DNA of 64,000 bases from Piper betle (lineage: Eukaryota > Streptophyta > Magnoliopsida > Piperales > Piperaceae). The notes beneath the pieces were generated by a model, which saw only the letters and a list, made by a program, of their open reading frames with translations, made no database searches and was not told the DNA's origin. The stretch is taken from NCBI GenBank assembly GCA_033002965.1, contig JAURVB010012443.1, positions 1 to 64,000 of the forward strand, in the 5' to 3' direction. Of the stretch, positions 24,786 to 37,150 are shown in pieces. A program made the position numbers and the translations under genes. Position 1 is the stretch's first letter; each line of letters starts with the position of its first letter.

Positions 24786-26808
24786 CATTGGACTATTCTT
24801 TTCTCTAGATTGTTTGCATGGGAGTAAGATTTTTGTTTAGTTCATGGGGCTTAGATTATTCCGAGCATTTATTATATTATATTTTCTGTCATGGTTTATA
24901 AAATCTTGGCAATTAATAGAAAAATTAATTTATTAGACTCTTAGTTTTATATAGTAACACTTGGCTCGTGGCTTGGAGTAGGCGGGTCGTTACAAGTGGC
25001 ATCAGAGCCATGTTTCCCATAGAACCATACAAATCAATCCTTACCTTGTTGAAAGTCTAAGGGTCCACTTTCCCAAGGGTAAAATTTCTTTTATATAAGC
25101 ATTGATCATTCTTTTATAGAATTTAGATGGTAAGTAATTATGGGTGTGCCACTTGTGTGTCATGCTAGCTGTACGTGACACTTAACCAATGAGCGTATAT
25201 GTGATGCCTTTACAATCGGAGGTGTTATATAGGTAGTATGAGTGGTATGGTCTAGACACCTGTGTGATATGGATAACAGTGTCATGGGAAAATTAAAAAA
25301 TTAAAAAATAAAATTGTAAATTGTGATTTTTCTAAAATGAATTTTTTAAGAAAATATAAAGATATTTAAAGTAACTTCTATAGAGCTAGATACAAGTATA
25401 CCAATACATAAAGGAAGAAATGCTTAAGATAGGATAATAAAGAAGTTAGATAAATGAATAATTTTCTCTTATAACCATATTATATTTTTTAGGACAAAAA
25501 TTACCAAGCTGGGGAGATTGTAAAACCCTCATTTTTCTCCTTATGATCCTATTATATTTTTTAGGACGAAAATTTCCAAGTTGGGGAAATTTTAAAACCT
25601 AAAAAAAATAATTAGGTTATTTTTCTTAGGGTTTTGTAAATCTTAGAACGAACCATAAATAATATTTAATTAAATTAATTCTTAAAAATTAATATCATAA
25701 ATTATCGATTATAACTTTCAGAGTACCAGTCCAATAGTTTTAAATAAGTTTTATTTATTAAATTTTTGGGATTGAGACTCATTCGCATTAATTCAATAGT
25801 CAATTTTTTTGACTTTTTGTTATCACACAAATGATATAATTACTAGTGATTACGTTCTTTTTTATAAACTTTAATGTATTGAATTCTTGAATTCCACATA
25901 TATTAATAAAGTTTAATATAATGACTTCTTAAATTCCACACATGTTCTTCTATATAAAGGAGAATTCTATTGATGTTAAATGAAACATCATTTGGATAGT
26001 TTGTGAGCCCATTTGGCTCATAAAGAAAATGCTTTAGAGAAGTTCATGTATATTAGGATCGGGTGTCATAGTTGCTCATCACAATTTCAGGTTTGTATAA
26101 TTATTCGAAATTTTATATATTCCTATGTTGGAGTCTTCGTCGGCCTAAGCCCACATTTGATTACCATGCGCCGAGCGCAACTAGGGTCAAAGAATTGACT
26201 CAGTCCGACACAGGCAACACCCTTAAAATTCATGAAATATTAAATACCTGCCCCCATGCCGAAAGGGGTGACAGGGCGTAGTAGCGTAAGACGGCTCATT
26301 ATGCACTTGTGATATCGAGAGGGTGAGTCAATGGCAAATATTGGTAACTACCGACCAAGGGCCACGTTACGTGTGTGCGCATATATGGGATTGTAGCTGG
26401 ATGGGCGGCCACCCTCCCAGCATATTAAGAGCTCAGCATAGGCTCATAATCACTATAAGATGTGATTAATAATGTTGTGGAATGTATTAATTGTTTCTTG
26501 TAATTATATGACTTAGTGTTTTTATCACTAACGTGGAATTGCCTCTGTAGGTATGAGCATGGAAGGATGGGTAAAGTTGGGACAACTGGAGGACTTTGTT
26601 ATTTGATTATTCTTTTCTCTAGATTATTTGCATGACAATGAGATTTTGGTTCGGTTCATGGAGTTTAGATTATTTCGAGCATTTATTATATTATATTTTA
26701 TGTCATGGTTTATAAAATCTTGACAATTAATATAAAAATTAATTTATGACATGCTTACTTTTATATAGTAACACATGGCTCGTGGCTCAGAATGGGTGGG
26801 TCGTTACA
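24786..26808 (+). mobile_element. element B: short non-autonomous LTR element, 5' LTR truncated
   Basis: The last ~205 bases of an LTR (about 24790-24994, ending GGGTCGTTACA) are followed by a primer site TGGCATCAGAGCC (24997-25009) and an interior of about 510 bases without coding capacity. A polypurine tract (25511-25518) precedes a fuller LTR, 25519-26808, whose last 205 bases match 24790-24994. The 3' LTR ends directly in element A LTR sequence (GCATGCTAGG). Most of the 5' LTR is missing. A second copy of this LTR lies at 54204-54877 in the other orientation. Confidence 0.8.
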
Positions 26809-28508
26809 GCATGCTAGGATTGATTATTTGATATAATGAATGACTGATTGTGAATGAAATGATGACTTGCATGATTTACTTGATAGTGAATCAATGTTAG
26901 TGATCTAATAAGGTAAATTAAATATGAGCATGCTAATCAACTACAACTTAACTTAGAAAAACATAATAAAATTGGTACGAATAAGATGAGTTAGAATTAT
27001 TTTTACACAGATAATTATTGACTATGATGGATGATGATTGTGTTGTGAGTGTGATGTTCATGTTGAGTTGATACATCATTCAGTTAGCAGGCGTTATCTT
27101 CTAGATTTGATGTGTAGATATGGAGTAGGAGCTTACTGCCTAGGTGCAAAGACACGCTTGAAGCTTTTAGTAGGTCTGTTTAGGACTCGCTCTTGATTTG
27201 TTGTCTCATTCTATCGTGTTTTGTTTTGAACAGGAAAAAGGATGTGTCGAGTGGTGGATTTATCGTATCCCACTACACACAGGCTATTTAGCCGATCATA
27301 TTTTTTGGATTAATAACCCTCGAGGATGAGATCCCTCGAGATTATTTTTGAAACTCAGATCTAGCTCACGATACCTTCAGCCTATTATATAGAAATCCCT
27401 ACCCAGGTTTATGTATATATAGTTTTTGTGTTTTCAGTGCAATGTGTGACGAGGGAAATCGACGGCCACATCTTGAGATTGAGCGTGTGTTTGTCAAAGA
27501 GGGCTTTGGAACTAGTGAGCATCCACTCCATTCCTGAGGGGTCCTAATAACTCCAACTTTGAGTTCCTCAAACCCAAAGACATGTGGAGGTTTATGGGTA
27601 ATGTTGTGTTGTCATGTCTAGACTTGTGGCATAAAAGGGTATTCAAAGTGCATGCCTGAGAGTACTTGGCCTCTTTACTCAAGGCCAGGAGCAATGCGGA
27701 GGATGTGGGCCTGAGAGGAAAGGGAATGATTTTCCCACGCAAAGGGATAGTTTAAATGGCTAAGGAAAGAGAATGTTATGGAAAGAGAATGAATAGAAAG
27801 GGGATGCTACTGCCTGAGGTCAACGACTCCCATTATTGCCCTTATGAGGGTTGTTGAGGAAGTATATGAGATTTTTATTCAACAGGAGCGTTAGCTCTCC
27901 AGTGTCAGATTGATATTAGTTATTTCTAAACTGGTAACGCTAGTTACCGATGTATTTTTATTATATATATAGGTGAGAACCACGTGGTATGAGCACTGCC
28001 AGGATGGCAGAGAAGCAGCACTGAATCGCGTACACATGTACCTGCCGACTGTAATTGGTGATGTGTTGAACTGTGTGGATAATTAATTCAAATGTTATTA
28101 TGTAAACTGTTATACATATTATGCACCTGAATGAACAGGGTGAGCTAGGGAGCGAGGGTAGTGTTTTCAATTTTTATTGTTATAAATATATACTATTTAT
28201 TGTTGATAGGGTGCCCCTTATTACAATTTTAGGGGAGATTTTTTCTGTGTTGTTTTTCGAAATAGATATTTCTTTTGAACTTTTCGTTTGTTTGGTTTGT
28301 TTGTTTACTTGTTTGAACATCATGGCATGTATGTAGGGTAACGTTAAAACCCAAGTATCTCATCCATGTTTTGCATGTGTCATGACCATCTTAAGACACC
28401 GAAAGTAGATCCTGGTCGGCTTAACTGAATCAAGTAGATTAGCGAACGGTTAGGTCGCTAATAGCATTTTTGGATTGGTTCACGGGTGAACCGAAATGGG
28501 GTGTGACA
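26809..28508 (+). repeat. 3' LTR of element A, left end missing
   Basis: It aligns with 18022-19757 from GGATTGATT to the end, which here reads GGGGTGTGACA. The first ~1150 bases of the LTR are absent. The minus-strand frames at 27512-27742 and 18720-18950 are matching shadows in the two LTRs and do not indicate a gene. Confidence 0.85.
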
Positions 28509-28627
28509 AGGCCTAATCGGAGCTGCTCCTGCTGGCTTACTACTGGCCGGTGGCGAAGGGGCCGGCCTCCTGCGAAAACATTGTAAATCGGCTACTACGA
28601 ATGTGGTGCTGCTTTGAGGGATGAGGG
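28509..28627. other. short GC-rich remnant between element A and the next LTR
   Basis: This may be the continuation of the GC-rich patch of the old LTR interrupted at 16868, but the alignment is too weak to be sure. Confidence 0.3.
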
Positions 28628-31600
28628 AAACAAAAATATTAACCACTCTATCATCTGACATGTGGGCACGAGAGACATCAATGCTCCTCTGTCCAGGCTC
28701 TTACATCCAACTCATGCTCATCACGTACATACATTATAAAAACACATTAATAATGAGTGTTATTGGTCCAAAATATAACTAATGTCAAAGTGGCTATGAG
28801 AGTTAACTCTCATATGAAGGAAAACATTCATATACTTCACTAGAACTCTCTGAAGGGCACCTATTATGGAGCCACTGGGCTGCAAACCCAGTAGCATCCC
28901 AAACTGAATGCTCTGCTATTGTTGATTCCTCTCTCGACATTTTCTCATTTCATTTTCTAGTCCCTCGGGACTACTAGTATATCCTAAGCCATCTCCTTTC
29001 CTCCATAATTCTCATGGCCTTGAGCACGAAGAGCGAGTACTCTCAAGCAGTCACCTTTAGTATGCTTTGAACCACAAGTCCGGACATGCACTGTACTAAA
29101 CAGAACCCGTAAACCTCCACGTTTTTTGTGTGTGAAAAATTTAAAACAGGTGTTGTTAGGATCCCTCGGGATTGGAATAACCCGCTCACTAATTCAGAGC
29201 CCACTTTGACTACCACGTGCACGTGCTTATGGTACATGAGAGTCGATTTTCCCATCTCTCGTCTTACTAAAAACTCGATAAAACTATATATAGGTAATAG
29301 GCCTAGAGGAACCTTGTGGTGGATTTTGTTTTCAAAAACATAATTGATGGATCTCATGCTTGAGGGTTATTAATCCAAAAAACAGGTTGATTAAAAGGCT
29401 CAGGTTAAGTGGGAACTGATAAAATGCTACTTAACTCGTCTTGCAAGTAATAAAATAATACACAATAGAATAGAGCATAAAAAAGGAAGTGAGTCCTAAA
29501 TAGATCAGACAAAAGCTCCAATCTTGTCCACATGCCTAGGTGGTGAGCTCTTACTCCGTACCTACACATCAAATTTAGAAACTAACACAATGATGCATCA
29601 AACATCCGATAACATATACACACCACATCATGCATCAATCACACAAAAGTTTTCCTATGCTACATTGTATTAGAATATGATAATTATTTAGTTTACCTAA
29701 TTAGTTCCATAGCACTTGTTTTAATACACTTCAATCAAGCAAATTTCATATTTTTATTTATCATAAAATAGCAAACTTGTCAATTTATTAATCTTATCAT
29801 GTTGTGCTAATAATTATCACCCTTAATATATTAAGTCGGAGTTAATTATACCTTGCGTTGTCGATAATCGGCGATGGCTAGGGTTCGTCGTGTGTCTCGG
29901 AGCTCAAATTCGGCACTCGACAGTGCCCGAAGTTTGATCGGGTTCAACTAGATGAGTTCAACAGAAGTACTGGCCAGAATGGGTGGCACTAGGCTCTGCT
30001 CCGGTCGGGAAAGGTTGTGGGAGGGTTGGTGATGTTGAGACAGCGACGATCACCTGCAGCGGAATCGGCAATAGGTAAAGGCGTGGCATCGAGGGCTTGG
30101 AATAAATAGGTGTTGGGGGTAAGAAGACTAGTAGTCAGGGTAGAAAATGAGTGGTCGTGTAAAACCCACAATTCAAATCAGGGTTTTAGATTCAGAACCA
30201 ATTGGTTCGATCGTTATTTTTGAGTCGAGTCAATTTCAAAACACATGTACTGAGCCGACGCTAGTCGCATGTATGAGCTACGAGGGCATGCGTACCTAAG
30301 TATATGATGATAGCGTCATGAACACAGCAGAACAGAATGAGTTATCAGATGCATAAGAGTATGCCAGTTACTTTATTTTTATTTTAATATATAGTGAATC
30401 ATAGATTTAGCTTTAGGCTGTTTACCGCGTTAGAACGTGTTACTGGTAGTTTGGGTGGGTTGTTAGTTATAGAGAATGTTATTATGATGTTTTGGTGTTT
30501 TTTTGATTTTATGGGATTTTTCTCGATTTTTTTTAGGATTTAATACGACTTAGTTATTATTCTTAACTCGAGCCGGAGACAAGCCAAGTAATATTCACAA
30601 GTTTGCCACCCAACCATTTCTTCTCCTCCCCCGACACTTTCCCTTTCCAAGCCCTAGCCACCCCCACTGTTTGGTGCCGCCACTGCCAGCGCCGTCGTCG
30701 CCTTGCCACAGGGCATTACCGCCTAGCCCCGCCATGGCGTCGCCATGCCACCCCGACTAGGCCTTGCCACCATCTGGCCGCTGCGGCGGGAGGAAGCCGT
30801 GCCTTTGTGCCGCGCTTCCACCACCGATCGTGCCGCCAGGGACCGTTGTCACCGCGATCCAGCTGTAGCCTAGACACCCTCGACCACCTAGCGACCTTCC
30901 CCAACCGAAGCGGAGGCCATCACCGCCCAGGCCGGCCAAATCTAATTACCCATCACCGTCGGCCCTATTTTTGCCATTTTCCAGTGAGCCGCCACCTCCA
31001 CCGACCACGTCGACACCATAGACGCGTCGGGCTCACCGAGCCGGTTCCAATGGTACCCAATATAACCCCTATCCAGCTAGTAGACGCCGCCGAAAAACTG
31101 TCAGAAAGGTCCTGGAAAACCACTAAAGCCGCCGGAAAACCGCCAGAACCTACCGGAAAATCGGATGTACAGGAATTCGCCAGATCTTCTACGGTGCTCA
31201 TCCAGTTGATCCCGATCGAACGTTGGATGCCGATGAGTGCCAAATTCGAGCTCTGAAACGTGCGACGGAACCTTAGTCGTCCTAATTGCCGACAATGTGA
31301 GGTATAATTACCTCCGATTTGATAATTTAAAATTGATGATGATTGTTAGCATACCATGCTTGAATTGGTTAGTTGTGAGGATAAATGTATGACTATGAAT
31401 GAAATGATGATTGCATGATGCAATTAATTGAGAATGAAGGTTAAGTGATCTAATGAGGTAGATTGAGTCTTAGCATGATAAGTGATTAGGACGTAACTTT
31501 GAAAAACATAATAAAATTGGTATGAATAGGATGAGTTAGAATTATTTACATTTATGATTATTTAATTGTTGCTGGATGTTGATGATTGAATTGTGTGTGA

Positions 31601-31945
31601 CGTTCATTGCATTTGATACATCATTTAGTTAGCGGGTGTTAGTATTTAGTTTTGATGTGTAGGTACGGAGTAGGAGCTCGCCGCCTAGGCGCAATGACAC
31701 GCTTGGAGCTTCTACCACGTCCGTTTAGGACTCGCCTCTATTTTTACTCACTTCTGTTGTATGTTGGATTTAATGCCTACAGGATGGGTTAAGTAGAGTT
31801 TTATTGGATCCCACTTAACTCGGGCCATTTAGTCGAACAGATTTCCTGATTAATAACCCCTTGAGGATGAGATCCCTCGAGGATGATTTCGAAAACAAGA
31901 TCCACCACAAGTTGCCTTCCGCCCTAATATATAAATCCCTACACA

Positions 31946-31948
<3 letters not shown>

Positions 31949-32006
<58 letters not shown>
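31949..32006. repeat. (CT)n-(TA)n compound microsatellite
   Basis: A run of CT dinucleotides passes directly into a run of TA dinucleotides inside the 5' LTR of element C. Confidence 0.9.
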
Positions 32007-32009
<3 letters not shown>

Positions 32010-32772
32010 TTCGCATTTTCAGTGAGACAAGAGATGGAGAAACCGACTGCACATACCATGAGCGAGTGCCGTGACAGTCAAAACGGGCTGTGGATTAGTG
32101 CCAGCAGACTGTTCCATTCCTGAGGGATCCTGACAACTCCGTGTTTGATTTCCTCACACCAGGAGAACGTGGAGGTTTACGGGTACTGTTTAGTACAGCG
32201 CATGCCCAGACTTGTGGTTCAAAGGGTACTAAAGGTGACTGCCTGAGAGTACTCGGCCTTCGTGCTCAAGGCCAGGAGAAATATGGAGGTAAGGAGAGGG
32301 CTTAGGATTTGAGACCAGAAAATGAAGTAAGAAAATGCTTAGAGTGGCATTAGCAGCAGCTAATCATTAAGTTTGGGATGCTACCAGGTCTGCAGCCAAG
32401 TGGCTCCTCAATAGTGCCCTTCAAAGTGTTCACATGGAGTATATGATGTTTTCTTTCATATGAGAGTTTGCTCTCATAGCCAGCTTGTTATAGTTATTTT
32501 ATTTTCCGGACCAGTACCACTTGTTACTGCTGTATTCTTATACTATATGTAGGTAATAATCACGAGTTGGAGGAGCCAGCTTAGACGGAGGAGCATTGTT
32601 ATCACTTGCACACATGTCACTCGATAGAGTGGTTAATACTTTATTTATGATGCTATTATATTGTGAATGATGTCAAATGCTAATACATGATAGGGATATG
32701 ATTAAATGCAATGAGATGATGTTATGACGTGATGAAAAGCTAAGACATGATGACAAGAGGTGAGATGTGATC

Positions 32773-33047
32773 TGTAACACCCCAAATTCTGTTCACACTC
32801 GTGAACCGAACCGGCATGTTACCAGCCCCGGTTAGGTCAGCTAACCCGAACCTAACTCATACGGATCCAATCTCGGCGTCATAAGATGTAGATACGACTT
32901 GTCATGCATGGATAAATTCATAAAACCCTAACATGATACTACATGGATGACATGCAACAAATTTCCACATCATTACAATTACGGTAAAAATCCTGAAATA
33001 AAACCGCCAGGGTCTCCCCTAAAAGTGCAATTATGGGCCCACCCTGT

Positions 33048-33095
<48 letters not shown>

Positions 33096-35534
33096 ACACA
33101 TGCATCCATGATTTCATTCACACAAAATCTAACATATTATGAATTCATTCTGAAGCTTGGGTCCCAACCCACTACGCTTCCGCTGCTCAACTCTGATCAT
33201 ATTTTGCTTTCTGTTATCGTGTCTTAGCATTTCATTCACATCATAACATCATGCTCAAACATTTAATCATGTCATTCACAATATAATAACATAATAATAC
33301 AATATTAAACATTCAGAAATTTAACATGTGTGTGTACAAGACCTCATTGCTCCTCCGTCCAAGCTGGCTCCTCCAACTTGTGATTATTACCTACATATAG
33401 TATAATAACACGTCAGTAACAAGTGTTACTGGTCCGGAAAATAAAATAACTATAACAAACTGGCTATGAGAGCAAACTCTCATATGAAAGAAAACAGCAT
33501 TTACTCCACGTGAACACTCTGAAGGGCACTACTGAGGATCCACGTAAACCTCCACGTTCTCCGAGTGTGAGGAACTCAAACGCGAAGTTATCAGGATCCC
33601 TCGGGAATGGAACAGTCCGCTGGCACTAATCCAGAGCCCGCTTTGACTGTCACGGCATCCTCTGCATGGTACGTGCAGTCGATTTCTCCATCTCTCGTCT
33701 CACAGAAACACGAAAACTATATATATATAGGCTTGGGTAGGGAGTTACATAATAGGCCCGAAGGCAACTTTTGGTGGATTTTGTTTTCGAAATCAACCTC
33801 GAGGGATCTCATCCTCGAGGGGTTATTAATCCGGAAAATGTTCGATTAAATGGCCCGAGTTAAGTGGGATCCGATAAAACGCCACTTAACCCGTCCTGCA
33901 GACAATAAATCAAACATACAATAGAAAAGATTAAAACAGACGAGTCCTAAACGGACCTGGTAGAAGCTCCAAGCGTGTCATCGCGCCTAGGCGGCGAGCT
34001 CCTACTTCGTACCTACACATCAAAACTAAATAGTAACGCCCACTAACTACATGATGCATCAAAATCAATGAATCACACACAACACCATCATCATCCATCA
34101 CAATGACCAATCAAATAATCATAAAAGTAAATAATCCTAACTCGTCCTATTCATACCAATTTTACTGTGTTTTTCTAAGCTAGCTCATGATCACTTATCA
34201 TGCTGAGACTCCTACCTCATTAGATCGCTGAACCTTCATTCACACTTAATCTCATCATGCGCATCTTTACTTTATTCATGGTCAAGACATTAATCATGAT
34301 AATTAATCAACCCTAGCATGCTATGCTAACAATTATCATCAATTTTAAATAAATCAATCGGAGGTTATTATACCTCACATCGTCGGCAATCGGCGATGGC
34401 TAGGGTTCCGTCGCCCGTCTCGGAGCTCAAATTTGGCACTCATCGGCATCTGAAGCTCGATCGGGCTCCACTGGGTGAGCCCTGTAGAAGATCCGGTGAA
34501 TTCCGGTGAATCCCAGAAATTCCAATTTTTCCGGCGGTTTTCCGGCGACTTCCGGTTGTTTTCCGGCGACAATCGCCGGCGGCGTCTACTAGTTGAAAAG
34601 GGGTCGTGTAGGGTACCCTCGGAACCGGCTCGGCGACCCCAACTTATATATGACCTCAGCGTGGCCAATGGAGGCGGCGGCTCGCCGAAAAATGGCAAAA
34701 TAGATCCGGCGGCGATGGGATGCTAGATCCGGCCAACCACGGCGGCTATGGCCTCCGTTCCAGTCAGGGAAGGTCGCTGGAAGGCTGAGGGTGCTGACGC
34801 GACCGACCCATCGCGGCGGCGCTGGTCACCGGCGGCAGAATCGAAGACGGAAGTGCAACGCGGGCGCGGCATCGCGGCGTGGCTTCCTCGCGTCGCGGCG
34901 GTCTGATGAGGGCCGGACCTAGTCGGGGCGGCAGGGTGACGTCGTCGCCGAGCTGGGCGGAGTCGGTCGACGGCCAGGTGGCGCCGACAGCGACGGCGGT
35001 GGCGCGCGAACAGGGGCAGCGCGGCACGAGGACATGGGGAGTAAGGTCGGGGTGGAGAAGAAAGGTTGGGTGGCAAACTTGTAATTAAGACTTGACTCGT
35101 CTCCGGCTCGAGTCAAGTATAATAACTAAGTCATATTAATTCCTAAAAAAATTCATAAAAATCGGGAAAAATCCCGTAAAATCAAATAACACCAAAACAT
35201 CATAATGATATGCTCTAAAACTATCAACCCACCCAAAATGCCCGTAACACGTCCTAACGCGGTAAACGGCCTAAAACTTATTCCACGATCCACTATATAT
35301 AAAAATAATAAAAAACAATGACTGGCATACTCTCATATATCTGATAACTCATTTTGTTCTACTGTGTTCATGACGTTATCATCATATACTTGGGTACGCA
35401 TGACCCTCATAGCTCATACACGCGACTGGCATCGGCTCGGTACACGTGTCCTGAAACTGACTCAACTCAAAAAAATAACGGTCGACCCGACCAATTCTGA
35501 AAATAAAACCCTAACTCGAATCGTGGGTTTTACA
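32773..35534 (-). mobile_element. solo LTR nested in the 5' LTR of element C
   Basis: It starts TGTAACACCCC and ends GGGTTTTACA, 2762 bp. It is flanked by perfect 5-bp duplications TGATC (32768-32772 and 35535-35539). It keeps the GC-rich patch with many intact CpG sites (34380-35080), which suggests it is among the youngest copies here. Because it lies opposite to its host LTR it forms a large palindrome with 30158-32767. Confidence 0.95.
33049..33093. repeat. (TA)n microsatellite
   Basis: A TA dinucleotide run inside the nested solo LTR. Confidence 0.9.
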
Positions 35535-35948
35535 TGATCAGAGCGCGCAGCGGAAGTGTGGTGGGTTGAAACCCAAGTTCCATAATGAGTATATAGTATA
35601 TTAGATCATGTGTGATTGAAATGGCTGATATATGTATATATATTGGTATATGTTGTCTTGACTAGTTGGACCCTAATTGCACTTTTAGATGATACTATGT
35701 CTGTTTTATTTTAGAATTTTTATTGAGTTTGACTGTAATTGTATTTGTGTGTACTTTGAATTGCATGTCATTCATGTAGTACCATGTTAGGGTTTGCGTA
35801 TTCATCCATGCATTGCGAGTTGTATCTTCATCTTAAGACGCCGAGATTGGATCTACATGAGTTAGGTTCGGGTTAGCCGACCTAATTGGGGCTTGTAACA
35901 TGCCGGTTTGGTTCACGAGCATGAACCGGATTTGAGGTGTTACAGAAT

Positions 35949-35961
35949 TGGTATCAGTGCC
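35949..35961 (+). promoter_or_regulatory. primer-binding site of element C (tRNA-Met type)
   Basis: TGGTATCAGTGCC starts five bases after the LTR end. It is close to the plant consensus TGGTATCAGAGCC. Confidence 0.9.
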
Positions 35962-36967
35962 ACTCTCGGTCAGTTAAAATGTAAGATACTTTTATAGGTG
36001 ATGTGTGTGCAAAGACTGCTCCAAGTCCAGCTGGCAAGTATGTTTCAGTTTATTTTCCTTACATGCAGATTTTTTCTTCATAAGTTGTTTGGATAACAAT
36101 GTATTTAGGGCTTGATTAGAAATATGTGGAATTGGCCTTGGTTGAGTTGGCAGGTAATTTTTATGGATTTTTATCGTGATATTAGACTGTTTGTCAATTA
36201 GATGTGAGCAGGGAATATTGTAGTGCTAGCAGAGGTATAATGGGTATAAGGTCTCATCTTATACCAGATTTGGACATTAGCATATGTGAGTAGGAATTTG
36301 ACAAGATTGTCATGATGGGCTTAGAGACCTACTAGTTTTGTCCATCGCATAAGTGAGTTGGATAATTGACCAGGTGTTCATGTCTTGCATGTCACCATAT
36401 TAGTCCTATTTCTATGGGACATGGTGTACATGATAGGAATGAGTTAAAAAAGGGGTAACAATAAGGAGCTTGAAATAATGATGGGCCACTTCCAAAAGAT
36501 AGTGATGAATGAGGATGAGTAGTGAGGTGGATCAACAGTCTGATGGGCACTTCACCGCATCCACCTCTTCCACTAGTTTATGACCTACGGGCAGTAGTTT
36601 TGGCTTCTCTTTGACAGATAGAGGTCTCGATATGATGAGGAAAAGATCAGGGCCACCATTGCGTACAAGATCAGATATTTGATGGCATTCCACCAAAGAT
36701 AAGGTACCAGATAAGTGGTTACTATTTGAGGGCCAATTAGCATTGATGAAAGTAGCTATTTTAGATTTTAGGAGATTAGAGTGGATTTAGTATAGGTTTA
36801 CCATCATATGTGTCATCACCATGATCCAAACCCTCCGGATCAGACATGCATGACTGGACAACCTAAGCCGAATTGTTAGCAGCCAAGATATGTCAGAGGC
36901 AGTAGAGTGGATTTACAATGTATACAATCATGATTAGATTTTTAGTATCTAGATAGAACTATCACTA

Positions 36968-37150
36968 ACAAGAGTTGCACAACTGCCAACCGAGTGCACA
37001 ACTGCCGACTGAGTGCACAACGGCCGACCGACTTACACGACCGCCAACCAAGTCACACAACCACCACCGAGGTGCACAACCGTTTTTCGAGTGCACTACC
37101 ACCGACTAAAGATGCACTACCACCGTCCGTGTATTGCTCATCTGCCAACC
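36968..37150. repeat. minisatellite of about 22 bp, degenerate
   Basis: About eight diverged units follow the pattern GTGCACAACTGCCGACCGA, spaced roughly 20-24 bases, in the interior of element C. Confidence 0.8.

Larger units (their letters stand above)
16869..28508 (+). mobile_element. element A: Ty3/gypsy retrotransposon, decayed, with nested and rearranged element B
   Basis: The 5' LTR (16869-19757), primer site, gag, protease, reverse transcriptase, RNase H and integrase occur in the standard gypsy order on the plus strand. The 3' LTR is present only from its middle (26809-28508). Between 24786 and 26808 lies family-B sequence, and the end of pol plus about 1.15 kb of the 3' LTR are missing. 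Long LTRs and a tRNA-Met primer site resemble the Tekay/Del chromovirus type, but the position where a chromodomain would lie is deleted. The flanks AGGAT and AGGCC match at only 3 of 5 bases. Confidence 0.85.
30158..35944 (+). repeat. 5' LTR of element C (interrupted by a solo LTR)
   Basis: It starts TGTAAAACCC and ends GAGGTGTTACA. The sequence before 32773 and after 35539 matches 42830-43925 of the 3' LTR collinearly (for example 'gatgacaagaggt' then 'agcg...gtggtgggttga'). The GC-rich patch at 30600-31260 gives a 217-codon frame, discussed as rejected. Confidence 0.9.

Noticed and set aside
30603..31256. 217-codon plus-strand open frame, proline/histidine/arginine-rich
   Set aside because: It lies in the GC-rich patch of the element C 5' LTR. 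The same patch in the other LTR copies is shifted, broken or reversed, and the product is low-complexity with no domain.
34375..35116. Six overlapping frames on both strands
   Set aside because: CpG-rich patch of the nested solo LTR; open frames follow from high GC and few TA-containing stops.
36968..37150. CRISPR-like regular repeats
   Set aside because: Units are adjacent and diverged, without unique spacers, in a plant retrotransposon interior.
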